Of a stretch of 64,000 nucleotides of DNA, positions 1 through 7,647 are shown one piece after another. The position numbers and the translations under genes are program-made. The stretch is taken from positions 8,855 through 72,854 of the forward strand of contig LSKF01000085.1 in the NCBI GenBank assembly GCA_001556995.1, written 5' to 3'. The notes under the pieces are model-generated. The model made no database searches, had not been told where the DNA came from, and saw only the letters and a program-made list of their open reading frames with translations. This DNA is from Erythrobacteraceae bacterium CCH12-C2 (GTDB taxonomy: Bacteria; Pseudomonadota; Alphaproteobacteria; Sphingomonadales; Sphingomonadaceae). Each line of letters begins with the position of its first letter. Position 1 is the first letter of the stretch.

Positions 1-16
1 TTTGGAAACGAGCGCC

Positions 17-142
17 ATGAAGATCGTCAACAGCCTCAAGTCGCTGAAGGGCCGTCACCGCGACAACCGCGTGATCCGTCGTCGCGGCCGGACCTATGTC
101 ATCAACAAGACCGATCGCCGGTTCAAGGCCCGCCAGGGCTGA
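17..142 (+). CDS. rpmJ: 50S ribosomal protein L36 (type B)
   Basis: A 41-residue, very basic protein that begins [18 protein letters not shown] and ends RRFKARQG. It is a structural protein of the large ribosomal subunit that binds 23S rRNA. Length and sequence fit the zinc-independent (C-minus, YkgO-like) form of L36, because the four cysteine/histidine zinc ligands of the other form are absent. The gene stands alone and is followed by a GC-rich hairpin ending in a T-rich tract. The start is the only ATG giving the family N-terminus; only 16 bases upstream are visible, so the promoter cannot be assessed. Confidence 0.95.
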   Translation: MKIVNSLKSLKGRHRDNRVIRRRGRTYVINKTDRRFKARQG

Positions 143-180
143 ACGGCGCGGCTGCCCATGGGGGGCGGCTGTTGGGAATT

Positions 181-220
181 GCGGCCCGCCTCCTCATCGG
201 AGCGCGGGCCGCTTGGCTTT
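181..220 (+). terminator. Probable intrinsic terminator after rpmJ
   Basis: GCGGCCCGC and GCGGGCCGC form a perfect 9-bp inverted repeat (181-189 and 204-212) with a 14-base loop, followed by TTGGCTTT. It lies between rpmJ and the HAD gene, in the position expected for a rho-independent terminator, although the T tract is short. Confidence 0.6.
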
Positions 221-234
221 GAGGAGCGGGCGGC

Positions 235-837
235 GTGCAGAAAGCAGTGGTGTTCGATGTCGGGCGGGTGCTGTTCCAGTGGCAGCTCGGCGCCTTGTTC
301 GAAAAGCTGATCGACGACCGGGATGAGCTTGATTGGTTCCTAGCCAATGTGGTGACCGAGAAATGGCATTTCGAGCATGATCGCGGCCGTGCGCTGGCCG
401 ACATGGTGCCTGAGCGCATCGCGCTTTACCCGCAATACGAATCGCACATCCTCGCCTACGCGACGCGCTTCAACGAGACCGTGCCGGGGCCGGTCGATGG
501 CACGCATGATCTGGTCGAGCGATTGGCGGCTGCCGGCGTGCCGCTGTTCTGCCTGACCAATTTCGGCGACGAATTCTGGCAGGTGTTTCGCCCGACTCAG
601 CCGATCTTCGACCATTTCGACGACATCATCGTCTCCGGGGTGGAGAAGGTCGCGAAGCCCGATGCCCGGATCTACGACATCACGGAAAAGCGCACCGCGC
701 GCGCCGGCCACCAGCTGTTCTTCACCGATGACAACCCCGCCAATATCGCCGCCGCCCGTGCGCGTGGGTGGGACGCGCATCTCTTTACCGACGCAGCGAG
801 CCTAGAGGCGCAGTTGGCAGGCGCGGGGCTGCTCTAA
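235..837 (+). CDS. HAD-superfamily hydrolase (subfamily IA, YihX-like)
   Basis: A 200-residue soluble protein with the HAD motifs in order: the nucleophile motif VVFDVGRVLF at residues 4-13, motif II FCLTNF near 104-109, the conserved lysine in GVEKVAKPDARIY near 138-150, and the acidic motif FFTDDNPANI near 161-170. Such proteins are usually small-molecule phosphatases or haloacid dehalogenases acting in the cytosol; the substrate cannot be read from sequence. The start is GTG, chosen because GAGGAG lies about nine bases upstream and no ATG gives the N-terminal motif. It appears monocistronic. Confidence 0.85.
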   Translation: MQKAVVFDVGRVLFQWQLGALFEKLIDDRDELDWFLANVVTEKWHFEHDRGRALADMVPERIALYPQYESHILAYATRFNETVPGPVDGTHDLVERLAAAGVPLFCLTNFGDEFWQVFRPTQPIFDHFDDIIVSGVEKVAKPDARIYDITEKRTARAGHQLFFTDDNPANIAAARARGWDAHLFTDAASLEAQLAGAGLL

Positions 838-944
838 CGACGCCAACGGCGTCACAGGCCGACCGGCCGCCCGCAGGCGCTCAAGCCCACCGGGCTTGAA
901 ACGCGCCGAGGACGCTCGCCCGGACGGGCGAGCGCTCCCCAAAA

Positions 945-987
945 ACGCCAAACCCCCGGTCGCGCCTTGGGGAGAGCGCGCCGGGGG
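945..987 (-). terminator. Probable intrinsic terminator of the CC_3452-type gene
   Basis: Read on the minus strand, CCCCCGG and CCGGGGG (981-987 and 953-959) pair, extended inward by GCGCG/CGCGC, and are followed by TTTGGCGTTTTT. It lies downstream of the minus-strand secreted-protein gene. Confidence 0.55.
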
Positions 988-1052
988 CCGGGATGTCCGC
1001 GCGGGCTGGAGAGGATGCCAGGCGCGGAAGGGAGCTTTTTGCAGGCTGAGGA

Positions 1053-1397
1053 TCAGCCGTTGCACTTCGCCAGTTCTTCAGCGGCCATTTCTTCGCCGTT
1101 CACCTTGAAGGTGGCGACTTCGCCGAACTTGCGGTTGAGGCTACGGCACACGCGCAGCGGACGGGCGCTGGTCTTGTTGGCGACGCAGGTCGCATCCTTG
1201 CAGGCCCAGGCCACGCCATCGGTCACAGCGCGGGTATCGCTCGCCGGGGCAGCGAGGGTCGCGTTGTAATAGGCATTGCCGGCGGCATTGACCGGGGCTG
1301 CGCCCGTGGCGACGCCAAAGGTCAGGCCGGTGTAAAGCAGCGCGGAGGCGAGGACGGCGAACTTGCCGGTGCGGGGGAGAGAGGGCGTATTGATCAT
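1053..1397 (-). CDS. CC_3452-family small secreted protein
   Basis: A 114-residue protein with a Sec-type signal sequence (basic MINTPSLPRTGK, hydrophobic stretch to about residue 28, small residues near the predicted cleavage site around 38). The mature part contains four cysteines, including the segment WACKDATCVANKTSARPLRVCRSLNRKFG, typical of the CC_3452 family found in Caulobacter and sphingomonads. Its function is unknown; the signal peptide implies a periplasmic or extracellular location, and the cysteines suggest disulfides. It is transcribed divergently from the HxlR regulator, with 208 bases between them, so that regulator may control it (inference). Confidence 0.75.
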   Translation of the reverse strand: MINTPSLPRTGKFAVLASALLYTGLTFGVATGAAPVNAAGNAYYNATLAAPASDTRAVTDGVAWACKDATCVANKTSARPLRVCRSLNRKFGEVATFKVNGEEMAAEELAKCNG

Positions 1398-1460
1398 CGC
1401 GGTATCCTTTTCGTTTTAATCTCTTGGGCCCACGGCCCTGTGGCTTCAATCTTCATATTT

Positions 1461-1530
1461 TGCAACGCAACATTTCGATTCGAAACCAGTTGCTATTCAC
1501 TACCTATCAATCTAGGTTGCGAGTTGCAAC
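1461..1530. promoter_or_regulatory. Repeated GTTGC motifs in a divergent promoter region
   Basis: Between the secreted-protein gene and the HxlR gene lie TGCAACGCAAC (1461-1471) and, in the opposite orientation, GTTGCGAGTTGCAAC (1517-1531). The two are related inverted copies. This would suit binding sites for the adjacent HxlR-family regulator, but there is no experimental support. Confidence 0.35.
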
Positions 1531-1605
1531 TGAAAACTGAAATTTTTTGTGACGCCGCACAAAAGCGGTTACAAACAGGCCCGGGACCGGGAAGGACAAA
1601 GACCA

Positions 1606-2160
1606 ATGGGTGAGTTGAGAGAACCGCTGCGCGATCTGATCGAATGCGGGTTGCCGCAGGCGCTGGAGGTGATGGGTGAACGCTGGTCGTTCATGATCCT
1701 GCGCGCCAGCTTCAATGGTCTCAAGCACTTCGAGGAATTCCTGAGCGAGCTTGGGATCGCCCGCAACATCCTCTCGAACCGCCTCGCCAAGCTGGTCGAA
1801 CATGGCATCCTCAAGCGCGAACCCTGCGCCGATGATCGCCGCAAGATCGAATATCGCCTGACGGAAAAAGGCCTCGATCTACTCCCCGCGATGCTGGCGC
1901 TGCGTCAGTGGGGGCAGAAATATGGCAGCGAACAGGTGGTCGAAGACCCGGTGCTGGTCGATGAACGCGATCGCCTGCCGATCGGCCCGGTCTCGATTCT
2001 CGCGCATGACGGACGAATCCTCGGCCCGCAGGACCTGTGGCTGACCCGGCCCGAGAACCTCGGTCGCCGCGCCGACGGGACGATGGCAACGCCTTCTGCC
2101 GGACTTGGTCAGGGCGACGTGGTCGATCTCGCCGCTGCGAAGGCTGCCGCCGCGCGATAA
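1606..2160 (+). CDS. HxlR-family winged-helix transcriptional regulator
   Basis: A 184-residue protein. Residues about 10-105 form the HxlR winged-helix domain: [19 protein letters not shown], then [30 protein letters not shown], then the wing with [12 protein letters not shown]. HxlR proteins bind DNA as dimers and often regulate a divergent neighbour in response to redox or electrophilic signals. I chose the ATG preceded by GGAAGGAC rather than an in-frame GTG 57 bases upstream, because the conserved domain starts after it. The C-terminal 70 residues carry a small unassigned extension. Confidence 0.85.
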   Translation: MGELREPLRDLIECGLPQALEVMGERWSFMILRASFNGLKHFEEFLSELGIARNILSNRLAKLVEHGILKREPCADDRRKIEYRLTEKGLDLLPAMLALRQWGQKYGSEQVVEDPVLVDERDRLPIGPVSILAHDGRILGPQDLWLTRPENLGRRADGTMATPSAGLGQGDVVDLAAAKAAAAR

Positions 2161-2221
2161 GCCGTCGATAGCGCGCCCCCGTGGGTGCCGCCGCGCTCCG
2201 GGATCGGTTACGGGCGCGGAC

Positions 2222-4021
2222 ATGGACTCGGTCGCAAACCCTGATATTCACGCAATTCTGCGCCGTACCTTCGGCTTTGCCGGGTTTCGTGGGCAGCAGG
2301 AGGCGGTGATCGCGCGGGTGATGCGCGGAGAGCACACCCTTGCCCTTATGCCGACAGGCGCGGGTAAGAGCCTGTGTTATCAGGTCCCTGCCCTCGCCCG
2401 GCCCGGCACCGCCATTGTTATCTCGCCACTCATCGCGCTGATGCACGACCAGATCCGCTCGGCTGAGGCGGCGGGTATCCGCGCGGCCTCGATGACGTCC
2501 GCCGATAGCGACAACGCCGCCACTGCCGAAGCATTTCGCAGCGGCGCGCTCGATCTGCTCTATGTCGCCCCCGAACGCGCCTCCACCCCCGGCTTCCAGT
2601 CGTTGTTGGAGCGCGCTCAGGTGTCCCTGTTCGCCATTGATGAAGCGCATTGCGTGTCCGAATGGGGCCACGATTTCCGTCCCGATTACCGGATGCTGCG
2701 CCCGGTTCTCGATCGGTTTCCAAATGTTCCGCGCCTCGCCCTGACGGCCACAGCGGACCCAGCCACGCGCGCCGACATCCTGCGCCAGCTTGGCATTCCC
2801 GACGCGGGCATGATTATCGCCGGGTTTGATCGGCACAACATCCGCTACGCCATCACGCCCCGCAACAATGGCCCGCGCCAGATCGTGGACCTGCTCCAGC
2901 GCTTGCCGGGAGCGGGGATCATCTATGCCCCAAGCCGCAAGGCGGCCGAGGACATCGCCGCCCAGATTGCCCGCACGGGCCGCGAGGCCGGGTTCTATCA
3001 CGCGGGACTTGAGCCTGAACGCCGCGCCGCCACGCAGGCCGCCTTCGTGCGTTCCGAAAGCATGGTGATGGCCGCGACCATCGCCTTTGGCATGGGGATC
3101 GACAAGCCCGACGTGCGCTTTGTGATCCACGCCGGGCTGCCCAAGTCGATCGAGGCCTATTATCAGGAGACGGGCCGTGCGGGCCGTGATGGAGATCCGG
3201 CCGAGGCGCATCTCCTGTGGGGGGTGAGCGATTTTGCCCGCGCGCAGCAATTCCTGAGCGAAGTTGAGCCGGAGCGGCTCGCAGGCGAAAAGGCGCGGCT
3301 GAACAACCTTGCCGCGCTGGTTGAAACCCCTGAATGTCGCCGCGCGGTGCTCCTGCGCCACTTTGGCGAGAATCCGCCTGCGCAGTGCGGCAACTGCGAC
3401 AACTGCCTCAACCCGCCCCAGGTGGTCGATGCCAGCGAACTCGCACGCAAGCTGCTCTCGGCGGTTTACCGCACCGGGCAGAGTTTCGGCCTCGGCCATG
3501 TCGAAAAGGTGCTGACCGGCCAGGCCGATGATCGCATCACCGCGCGCGGACATGACCAACTGTCGGTGTTTGGCATCGTCAGCGCCGGGGAAGCACCGCT
3601 GCTGCGTCCGCTCGCGCGCACGTTGGTCGCGCAGGGGATGCTCGCCGCGACCGAGCATGGCGGGCTGATGCTTGGCCCCGAAGCGCGGCCCGTGCTCAAG
3701 GGCGAGCGCGATGTGAGCATCGCTCAGCCCCCGCCCCGCCCCCGCCGCCAGCGCGGCAGCCGAGCGGCAGCTGCAGGTGAGAGCACCAACCCCATCGGCA
3801 ATCCGCTGTTCGAGGCGCTCCGGGCCAAGCGCAAGGCGCTGGCCGCTGAACACGGCATCCCCGCCTATGTCATTTTCCACGATTCGGTCCTGCGCGCGAT
3901 GGCGCATGAATGCCCCGAAACGCTCGCCGAAGTCGGCCGCATTCCCGGCGTGGGGGCGAAGAAGCTGGAGACCTGGGGGCCGGATTTCATCGCGGTGATC
4001 AAGGATCACCTCAGCGGTTAG
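2222..4021 (+). CDS. recQ: ATP-dependent DNA helicase RecQ
   Basis: A 599-residue helicase of usual RecQ length. Walker A is PTGAGKS at residues 44-50 and the DEAH box is [17 protein letters not shown] near residue 140, followed by helicase motifs IV-VI including [12 protein letters not shown]. The RecQ-Ct zinc cysteines lie in [21 protein letters not shown] at about 373-395, and an HRDC domain fills residues 528-597. RecQ unwinds DNA 3' to 5' in recombination and fork repair. I chose the ATG giving [10 protein letters not shown] because the upstream in-frame extension is low-complexity and overlaps the HxlR gene. Its stop codon overlaps the convergent gene by four bases. Confidence 0.95.
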   Translation: MDSVANPDIHAILRRTFGFAGFRGQQEAVIARVMRGEHTLALMPTGAGKSLCYQVPALARPGTAIVISPLIALMHDQIRSAEAAGIRAASMTSADSDNAATAEAFRSGALDLLYVAPERASTPGFQSLLERAQVSLFAIDEAHCVSEWGHDFRPDYRMLRPVLDRFPNVPRLALTATADPATRADILRQLGIPDAGMIIAGFDRHNIRYAITPRNNGPRQIVDLLQRLPGAGIIYAPSRKAAEDIAAQIARTGREAGFYHAGLEPERRAATQAAFVRSESMVMAATIAFGMGIDKPDVRFVIHAGLPKSIEAYYQETGRAGRDGDPAEAHLLWGVSDFARAQQFLSEVEPERLAGEKARLNNLAALVETPECRRAVLLRHFGENPPAQCGNCDNCLNPPQVVDASELARKLLSAVYRTGQSFGLGHVEKVLTGQADDRITARGHDQLSVFGIVSAGEAPLLRPLARTLVAQGMLAATEHGGLMLGPEARPVLKGERDVSIAQPPPRPRRQRGSRAAAAGESTNPIGNPLFEALRAKRKALAAEHGIPAYVIFHDSVLRAMAHECPETLAEVGRIPGVGAKKLETWGPDFIAVIKDHLSG

Positions 4022-4848
4022 CGCTGCTGGCGCACCGTGTAGTCGATCCGGATCCGCACCCAAGTGCCGAATTGCTCGCGCCCCCCGATCCGAGCCGGGC
4101 GCACCCGGAACTGCCACGAGGCCGCCATCACCGCACGCCCGATCTGCGATCCCGCCGGGCCTTCGGCAACCAACTGGCAATCCTCGACATAATAGCCAGT
4201 GACGACCTTGCAGGCGATCAGGGCATAGGAGGGTGCCGTCGCGGTCGAGAGGTAGCCTTGGAGCTCCTGGTCGGTCGGCTCCTTGTACCAGCGCGCCGCG
4301 TAAAGCGGCTCGCCATTGGGCGCGGTGCCGACCCTTTCGCTGTCACCCGCAGTGCGAGGGTTCCCCGTGTCGGCGGGGCCAAAATTGCGCCCCGGTCTGA
4401 TCCGGGCCGCGATGGTCGGCGAGGTTTGCGGCTTTGGTGGGGTCTCTGGCTTAGGCTCGGGCTGGGTCTGCGCCGGGGCGGGGGGCTGCGTGGGAGCCGG
4501 CACTTGGTTCAATGAAAGCGGCGAGGGGCGTAGCGGCGTGGGCATTGGCTGATCGGGGACCGGCTCCGCTTGCGGCTGCGGCTCCTGCGGCGCGGCGGCG
4601 CTTTCGGGCTCGGGCTCCGGCGCGGGCGGGGCGGCAAATTCAACCGCCGTGATGGTGGCGACGTTGTCTTTCCCGTCTTCCTCGCCCGCGATTTGCACGC
4701 CGAGGCTCAGCAGCAACAGGAGCAGCAGCGCTTCGACCAGCAGCGCGATCCCAAGCCCTGTGAGCTTGCGCCGCCGCACGCCATCGCGCAAGCCCAGCCA
4801 CAGCGCGCCAAGCCACTGCGGCCGATCGGCCACCATTTCTGATTGCAT
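4018..4848 (-). CDS. TonB-like proline-rich inner-membrane protein
   Basis: A 276-residue protein with a cytoplasmic N-terminus, a single hydrophobic span at about 29-52 (a long leucine run), a Pro/Glu/Gln-rich linker at about 70-150 and a compact C-terminal domain at about 175-276. The architecture is that of TonB or energy-transducing TonB-like proteins, which cross the periplasm through a Pro-rich rod. The C-terminal domain does not show a TonB signature I can recognise with certainty, so the assignment is structural. It lies just downstream of the broken comM gene on the same strand. Confidence 0.55.
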   Translation of the reverse strand: MQSEMVADRPQWLGALWLGLRDGVRRRKLTGLGIALLVEALLLLLLLSLGVQIAGEEDGKDNVATITAVEFAAPPAPEPEPESAAAPQEPQPQAEPVPDQPMPTPLRPSPLSLNQVPAPTQPPAPAQTQPEPKPETPPKPQTSPTIAARIRPGRNFGPADTGNPRTAGDSERVGTAPNGEPLYAARWYKEPTDQELQGYLSTATAPSYALIACKVVTGYYVEDCQLVAEGPAGSQIGRAVMAASWQFRVRPARIGGREQFGTWVRIRIDYTVRQQR

Positions 4849-4963
4849 GTCCGAGATTGCGCTGCGCCTTTGATCAGCGGTTGGGGTGGGCGAGGAGAGG
4901 GGGCCTCGTCTTTCCCATTAGGCGCAAATGGCGCTGATTTGAACAGGCCTTTGCGCAAGCCTC

Positions 4964-5545
4964 TCAGGGCGTCATCAGCCGATAGGACAGAGCTTCGGCA
5001 ACATGGACGCGGCCCACGGTTTCGGCTCCGGCGAGATCGGCAATCGTGCGCGCGACCCGCAGCATCCGCGTGTAACCGCGCGCGGAGAGGCGCAGCTTCT
5101 CGGCGGCTTGCAGCAGCAACTTGCGGCCCGCTTCGTCGGGTGCGGCGTAATGATCGAGCTTTTCGCCCTCCAGCTCGGCATTAGAGCGCACACCCCGCGC
5201 CACCTGCCGCGCCCGTGCCGCGGCGACCCGCCTGGCCACTTCGGCGCTCCCCTCGGTGGGCGGGGGCAGCGCCATGTCGAGCGCGCTGACCGCGCCGACG
5301 TGGACATGCAAATCAATCCGGTCGAGCAGCGGGCCAGAAAGCCGCGCCTGATAATCGCCGATACAGCGCGGATACTTGTTGCAATTGCGGACCGGATCGC
5401 CCGCAAAGCCGCATCGGCACGGGTTCATCGCTGCCACCAACTGCACGCGTGCGGGGAAGGTCACATGCGCATTGGCGCGGGCGACATCGACCTGGCCCGT
5501 CTCCAGCGGCTGGCGCAGCGAATCGAGCACCGGGCGTTGGAATTC
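4964..5545 (-). pseudogene. comM: comM/yifB, 3' half (interrupted)
   Basis: This encodes the last 193 residues of a YifB/ComM-type Mg-chelatase-like AAA+ ATPase: QRPVLDSLRQPLETGQVDVARA, VQLVAAMNPCRCGFAGDP (the family's conserved NPCxCG motif), and the C-terminal lid domain ending SYRLMTP. The 5' half lies 4.8 kb away on the far side of a transposon. Removing the transposon and one copy of the target duplication restores one frame, DELPEFQRPVLDSLRQ, of about 496 codons. An in-frame ATG supplied by the transposon end precedes this fragment, so a C-terminal polypeptide could be made, but it lacks the Walker motifs and is very unlikely to work. Confidence 0.93.
5538..5545. repeat. 8-bp target-site duplication, left copy
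   Basis: TGGAATTC immediately outside the left terminal repeat. The identical octamer abuts the right terminal repeat at 10304-10311. Eight base pairs is the duplication length known for IS1595-family transposition. Confidence 0.9.
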
Positions 5546-5569
5546 CGGCATTAGGTAGCAAACGCAGAA
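5546..5569 (+). repeat. Left terminal inverted repeat (24 bp)
   Basis: It begins CGGCATTAGGTAGC and ends CGCAGAA; it is identical over 24 bases to the reverse complement of the right end. Read on the minus strand it supplies an ATG in frame with the 3' half of comM. Confidence 0.92.
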
Positions 5570-5678
5570 AGTTTGTTCCCGATGCCGCTTCTCAAGAGAG
5601 AAGTGAAATGGAATTCAAAGACATGGACTTAGATCATCGCTCTCGCCTTTCGCCGAAAGGCACGGCAGGAGGTGTGAT

Positions 5679-6413
5679 ATGCGAACTTTTGCCAAAAAAT
5701 TGGCGCTCGGCCTTTGGGTCTTGCTTGGGGTCATTATCGGCACGGTGTTTCGCCAGAACATCGAGCAAGAGGCTACGCGGCAGGGCTTCGACTCCCTCAT
5801 CAGCCAAGGCTTTGGCGTCGTGACGGCCTCTGGCTATGAGGCGGCGCTTCTCTGGGCGTTCGCCATACTCACCGGCATTCTGATCGCGATCTATGGCGAG
5901 ATGGCGCTGCGCAAATGGGAGGCGTCAAAGAAGATCGAGAATTGGCAGCACTTCACCGTCGATTGGAAAGGCGGGCACCCTCTCATCAAAAAGCTGCATG
6001 GCGTTGAAACCATCACCATCCTGAACGGGACAGTGATGGGCAACATCTATGATTCCGACCCTAAGCTCTCGCGCAACGCCATCGCCCTAATCGTGCAATT
6101 CGATTGCGAGATACAAGAGCCCTGCCCGTTCGTCTTCGCAGACCGAAAAGTCATCTGGCGCGAGGTCAAGGCCGGGTCGCATTATCTGGTGCTAGAAATC
6201 GACCTTCGCAGCAAAGATGATGTGGCCTTTGGCATAGCCGTGCGCCCGCTTGCATGGTGTGGCGGAAGCCGGTTCGAAGCGCCAATGCGCTGGCATGACG
6301 CAACTGAGCTATCGCGGGAACAGGTGTTGGACCGGATTAGACCCGAACGTCTGACACCCCGATGGCTGCCAGGCATTGTAGCAAGAATGCTGCCGAGAAA
6401 CCGCCCCGGCTGA
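5679..6413 (+). CDS. Unknown membrane-anchored protein, transposon passenger
   Basis: A 244-residue protein I do not recognise. Two hydrophobic spans (about residues 8-25 and 58-78) flank a short loop. The remaining 165 residues look like a soluble beta-rich domain (VDWKGGHPLIKKLHGVETITILNG and following). The predicted topology is two membrane passes with a large domain probably on the cytoplasmic side. An AGGAGG sequence lies just upstream of the ATG. Its last 77 bases overlap the convergent DUF6471 gene. It is the first gene inside the left end of the element, where a cargo gene would sit. Confidence 0.65.
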   Translation: MRTFAKKLALGLWVLLGVIIGTVFRQNIEQEATRQGFDSLISQGFGVVTASGYEAALLWAFAILTGILIAIYGEMALRKWEASKKIENWQHFTVDWKGGHPLIKKLHGVETITILNGTVMGNIYDSDPKLSRNAIALIVQFDCEIQEPCPFVFADRKVIWREVKAGSHYLVLEIDLRSKDDVAFGIAVRPLAWCGGSRFEAPMRWHDATELSREQVLDRIRPERLTPRWLPGIVARMLPRNRPG

Positions 6414-6585
6414 TCTTGTTGTTGAGGTTGCGCTCGTTCTCAGTGACGCCGACCTCGCCCAACTTCTCCGCAAGCTGGGCGTAGGTAACGCCCTTCCGCT
6501 TCAATTCGGCCTTCAACAGGTTCTTGGCCCGAGCCTCATATTCTACCGTCACAGGGTCACTCTTAGCCACAAGGCCTCCTATCAT
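6337..6585 (-). CDS. DUF6471 domain protein (small HTH-like regulator)
   Basis: An 82-residue protein whose central part (LLKAELKRKGVTYAQLAEKLGEVGVTE, then ERNLNNKISRGGFSAAFLLQCLAAIGV) matches the DUF6471 pattern as I remember it. The region resembles a helix-turn-helix of the XRE kind, so a role as repressor of the element is plausible. I chose the ATG giving MIGGLVAKSD; another in-frame ATG 66 bases upstream would run into the operator palindrome. It is divergent from the transposase and 72 bases from it, with the palindrome in between. Confidence 0.75.
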   Translation of the reverse strand: MIGGLVAKSDPVTVEYEARAKNLLKAELKRKGVTYAQLAEKLGEVGVTENERNLNNKISRGGFSAAFLLQCLAAIGVSDVRV

Positions 6586-6629
6586 CGTTTTCGATGATAT
6601 ATACCCTTGACTTCGGTTATTCAACTCAG

Positions 6630-6659
6630 CATATCCGGTGAATAATATCACTGGATATG
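6630..6659. promoter_or_regulatory. Palindrome overlapping the transposase start
   Basis: CATATCC (6630-6636) and GGATATG (6653-6659) form perfect outer arms, with GTGA/TCAC as inner arms. It spans the intergenic region between the DUF6471 gene and the transposase and includes the first ATG of the transposase. A repressor bound here would block transposase transcription, so it is the natural operator for the DUF6471 protein (inference). Confidence 0.55.
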
Positions 6660-7640
6660 ATGATGAAACCCAAAGGCCAACACTTTCTTCTCTCGGCTAA
6701 GGCCCGGACAATCTCGCTCAAGACGGTTTACACCATGGGCGAGGGCAAGGCCTATGCGATGTTCTGTGGCCTGCGCTGGCAGGAAACGGAGGGTGAGCCC
6801 GTTTGCCCGCGCTGTGGCTGCTGTGACGCCTACTCGATCCCGACGCGCCGCAAGTTCCAGTGCAAGGCCTGCAAGCACCAATACAGCGTCACCAGCGGGA
6901 CCATCTTCGCCTCACGCAAGATGGCCTTCACCGACATTCTGGCGGCAATCGTGCTGTTCGTGAACGGCGCGAAGGGTGTCTCTGCGCTCCAAGTCAGCCG
7001 CGATCTCGACGTGCAATACAAGACCGCCTATGTGCTTTGTCACAAGCTTCGCGAGGCCATGGGCAACGGTAGCGCTGGCATCCGCCTTGAGGGTATCGTG
7101 GAAATCGACGGGGCCTATTTCGGCGGCCATATCCGCCCTGAGAATCGCAAGGAAGATCGCAAGGATCGCCGCCTCTCCCAACACCAGACCGGCAAGCGCC
7201 AGTGCGTTGTCGTGATGCGTGAACGCGGCGGCCGCACCTTGCCGTTCGTCGTGCGCCATGAAGGCGATGCGGTGCCTATCGTGCGTGATCGTGTCGATAC
7301 CCTCGCCACCATCCATGCCGATGAAGCGTCGAGCTGGGATGATCTGCACGCCGGGTGGCAGACATGGCGCATCAATCACTCGCAAGCCTATTCGGCTGAG
7401 GGTGCCTGCACCAATCAGGCTGAGAGCTATTTCAGCCGACTTCGCCGCATGGAAGTCGGGACGCACCACCACATCGCAGGCCCGTATCTCTATGCCTATG
7501 CCGGTGAGGCATCTTGGCGCGAAGATCACCGCCGCCGTAGCAATGGCGATCAGGCCATGATGGTGACGGGTTCGGCCCTGCGTTCGCGCCAGAGCCGCAA
7601 CTGGACGGGGTATTGGCAGCGCGCCGCTTGTGCGGCATGA
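6657..7640 (+). CDS. IS1595-family transposase
   Basis: A 327-residue transposase. An N-terminal zinc ribbon (CPRCGCC, then CKACKHQYS; about residues 46-75) is followed by an HTH segment and the ISXO2-like DDE domain. The catalytic residues are expected in EIDGAYFGG (about 149), HADEASSW (about 221) and TNQAESYFSRLRRMEVGTHH (about 252-270), matching the D-D-N/E pattern of this family. Three consecutive ATG codons open the frame, so the exact start is uncertain by two residues. The methyltransferase gene follows eight bases after the stop. Confidence 0.93.
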   Translation: MMMKPKGQHFLLSAKARTISLKTVYTMGEGKAYAMFCGLRWQETEGEPVCPRCGCCDAYSIPTRRKFQCKACKHQYSVTSGTIFASRKMAFTDILAAIVLFVNGAKGVSALQVSRDLDVQYKTAYVLCHKLREAMGNGSAGIRLEGIVEIDGAYFGGHIRPENRKEDRKDRRLSQHQTGKRQCVVVMRERGGRTLPFVVRHEGDAVPIVRDRVDTLATIHADEASSWDDLHAGWQTWRINHSQAYSAEGACTNQAESYFSRLRRMEVGTHHHIAGPYLYAYAGEASWREDHRRRSNGDQAMMVTGSALRSRQSRNWTGYWQRAACAA

Positions 7641-7647
7641 AGCCGGA

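Noticed and set aside
1811..4180. A 789-codon frame antisense to recQ
   Set aside because: It crosses three confident genes and shows no domain.
5608..5823. Short gene starting MEFKDMDLDHRS before the first cargo gene
   Set aside because: It overlaps the better-supported 244-residue gene in another frame and loses coding character after about 20 codons.
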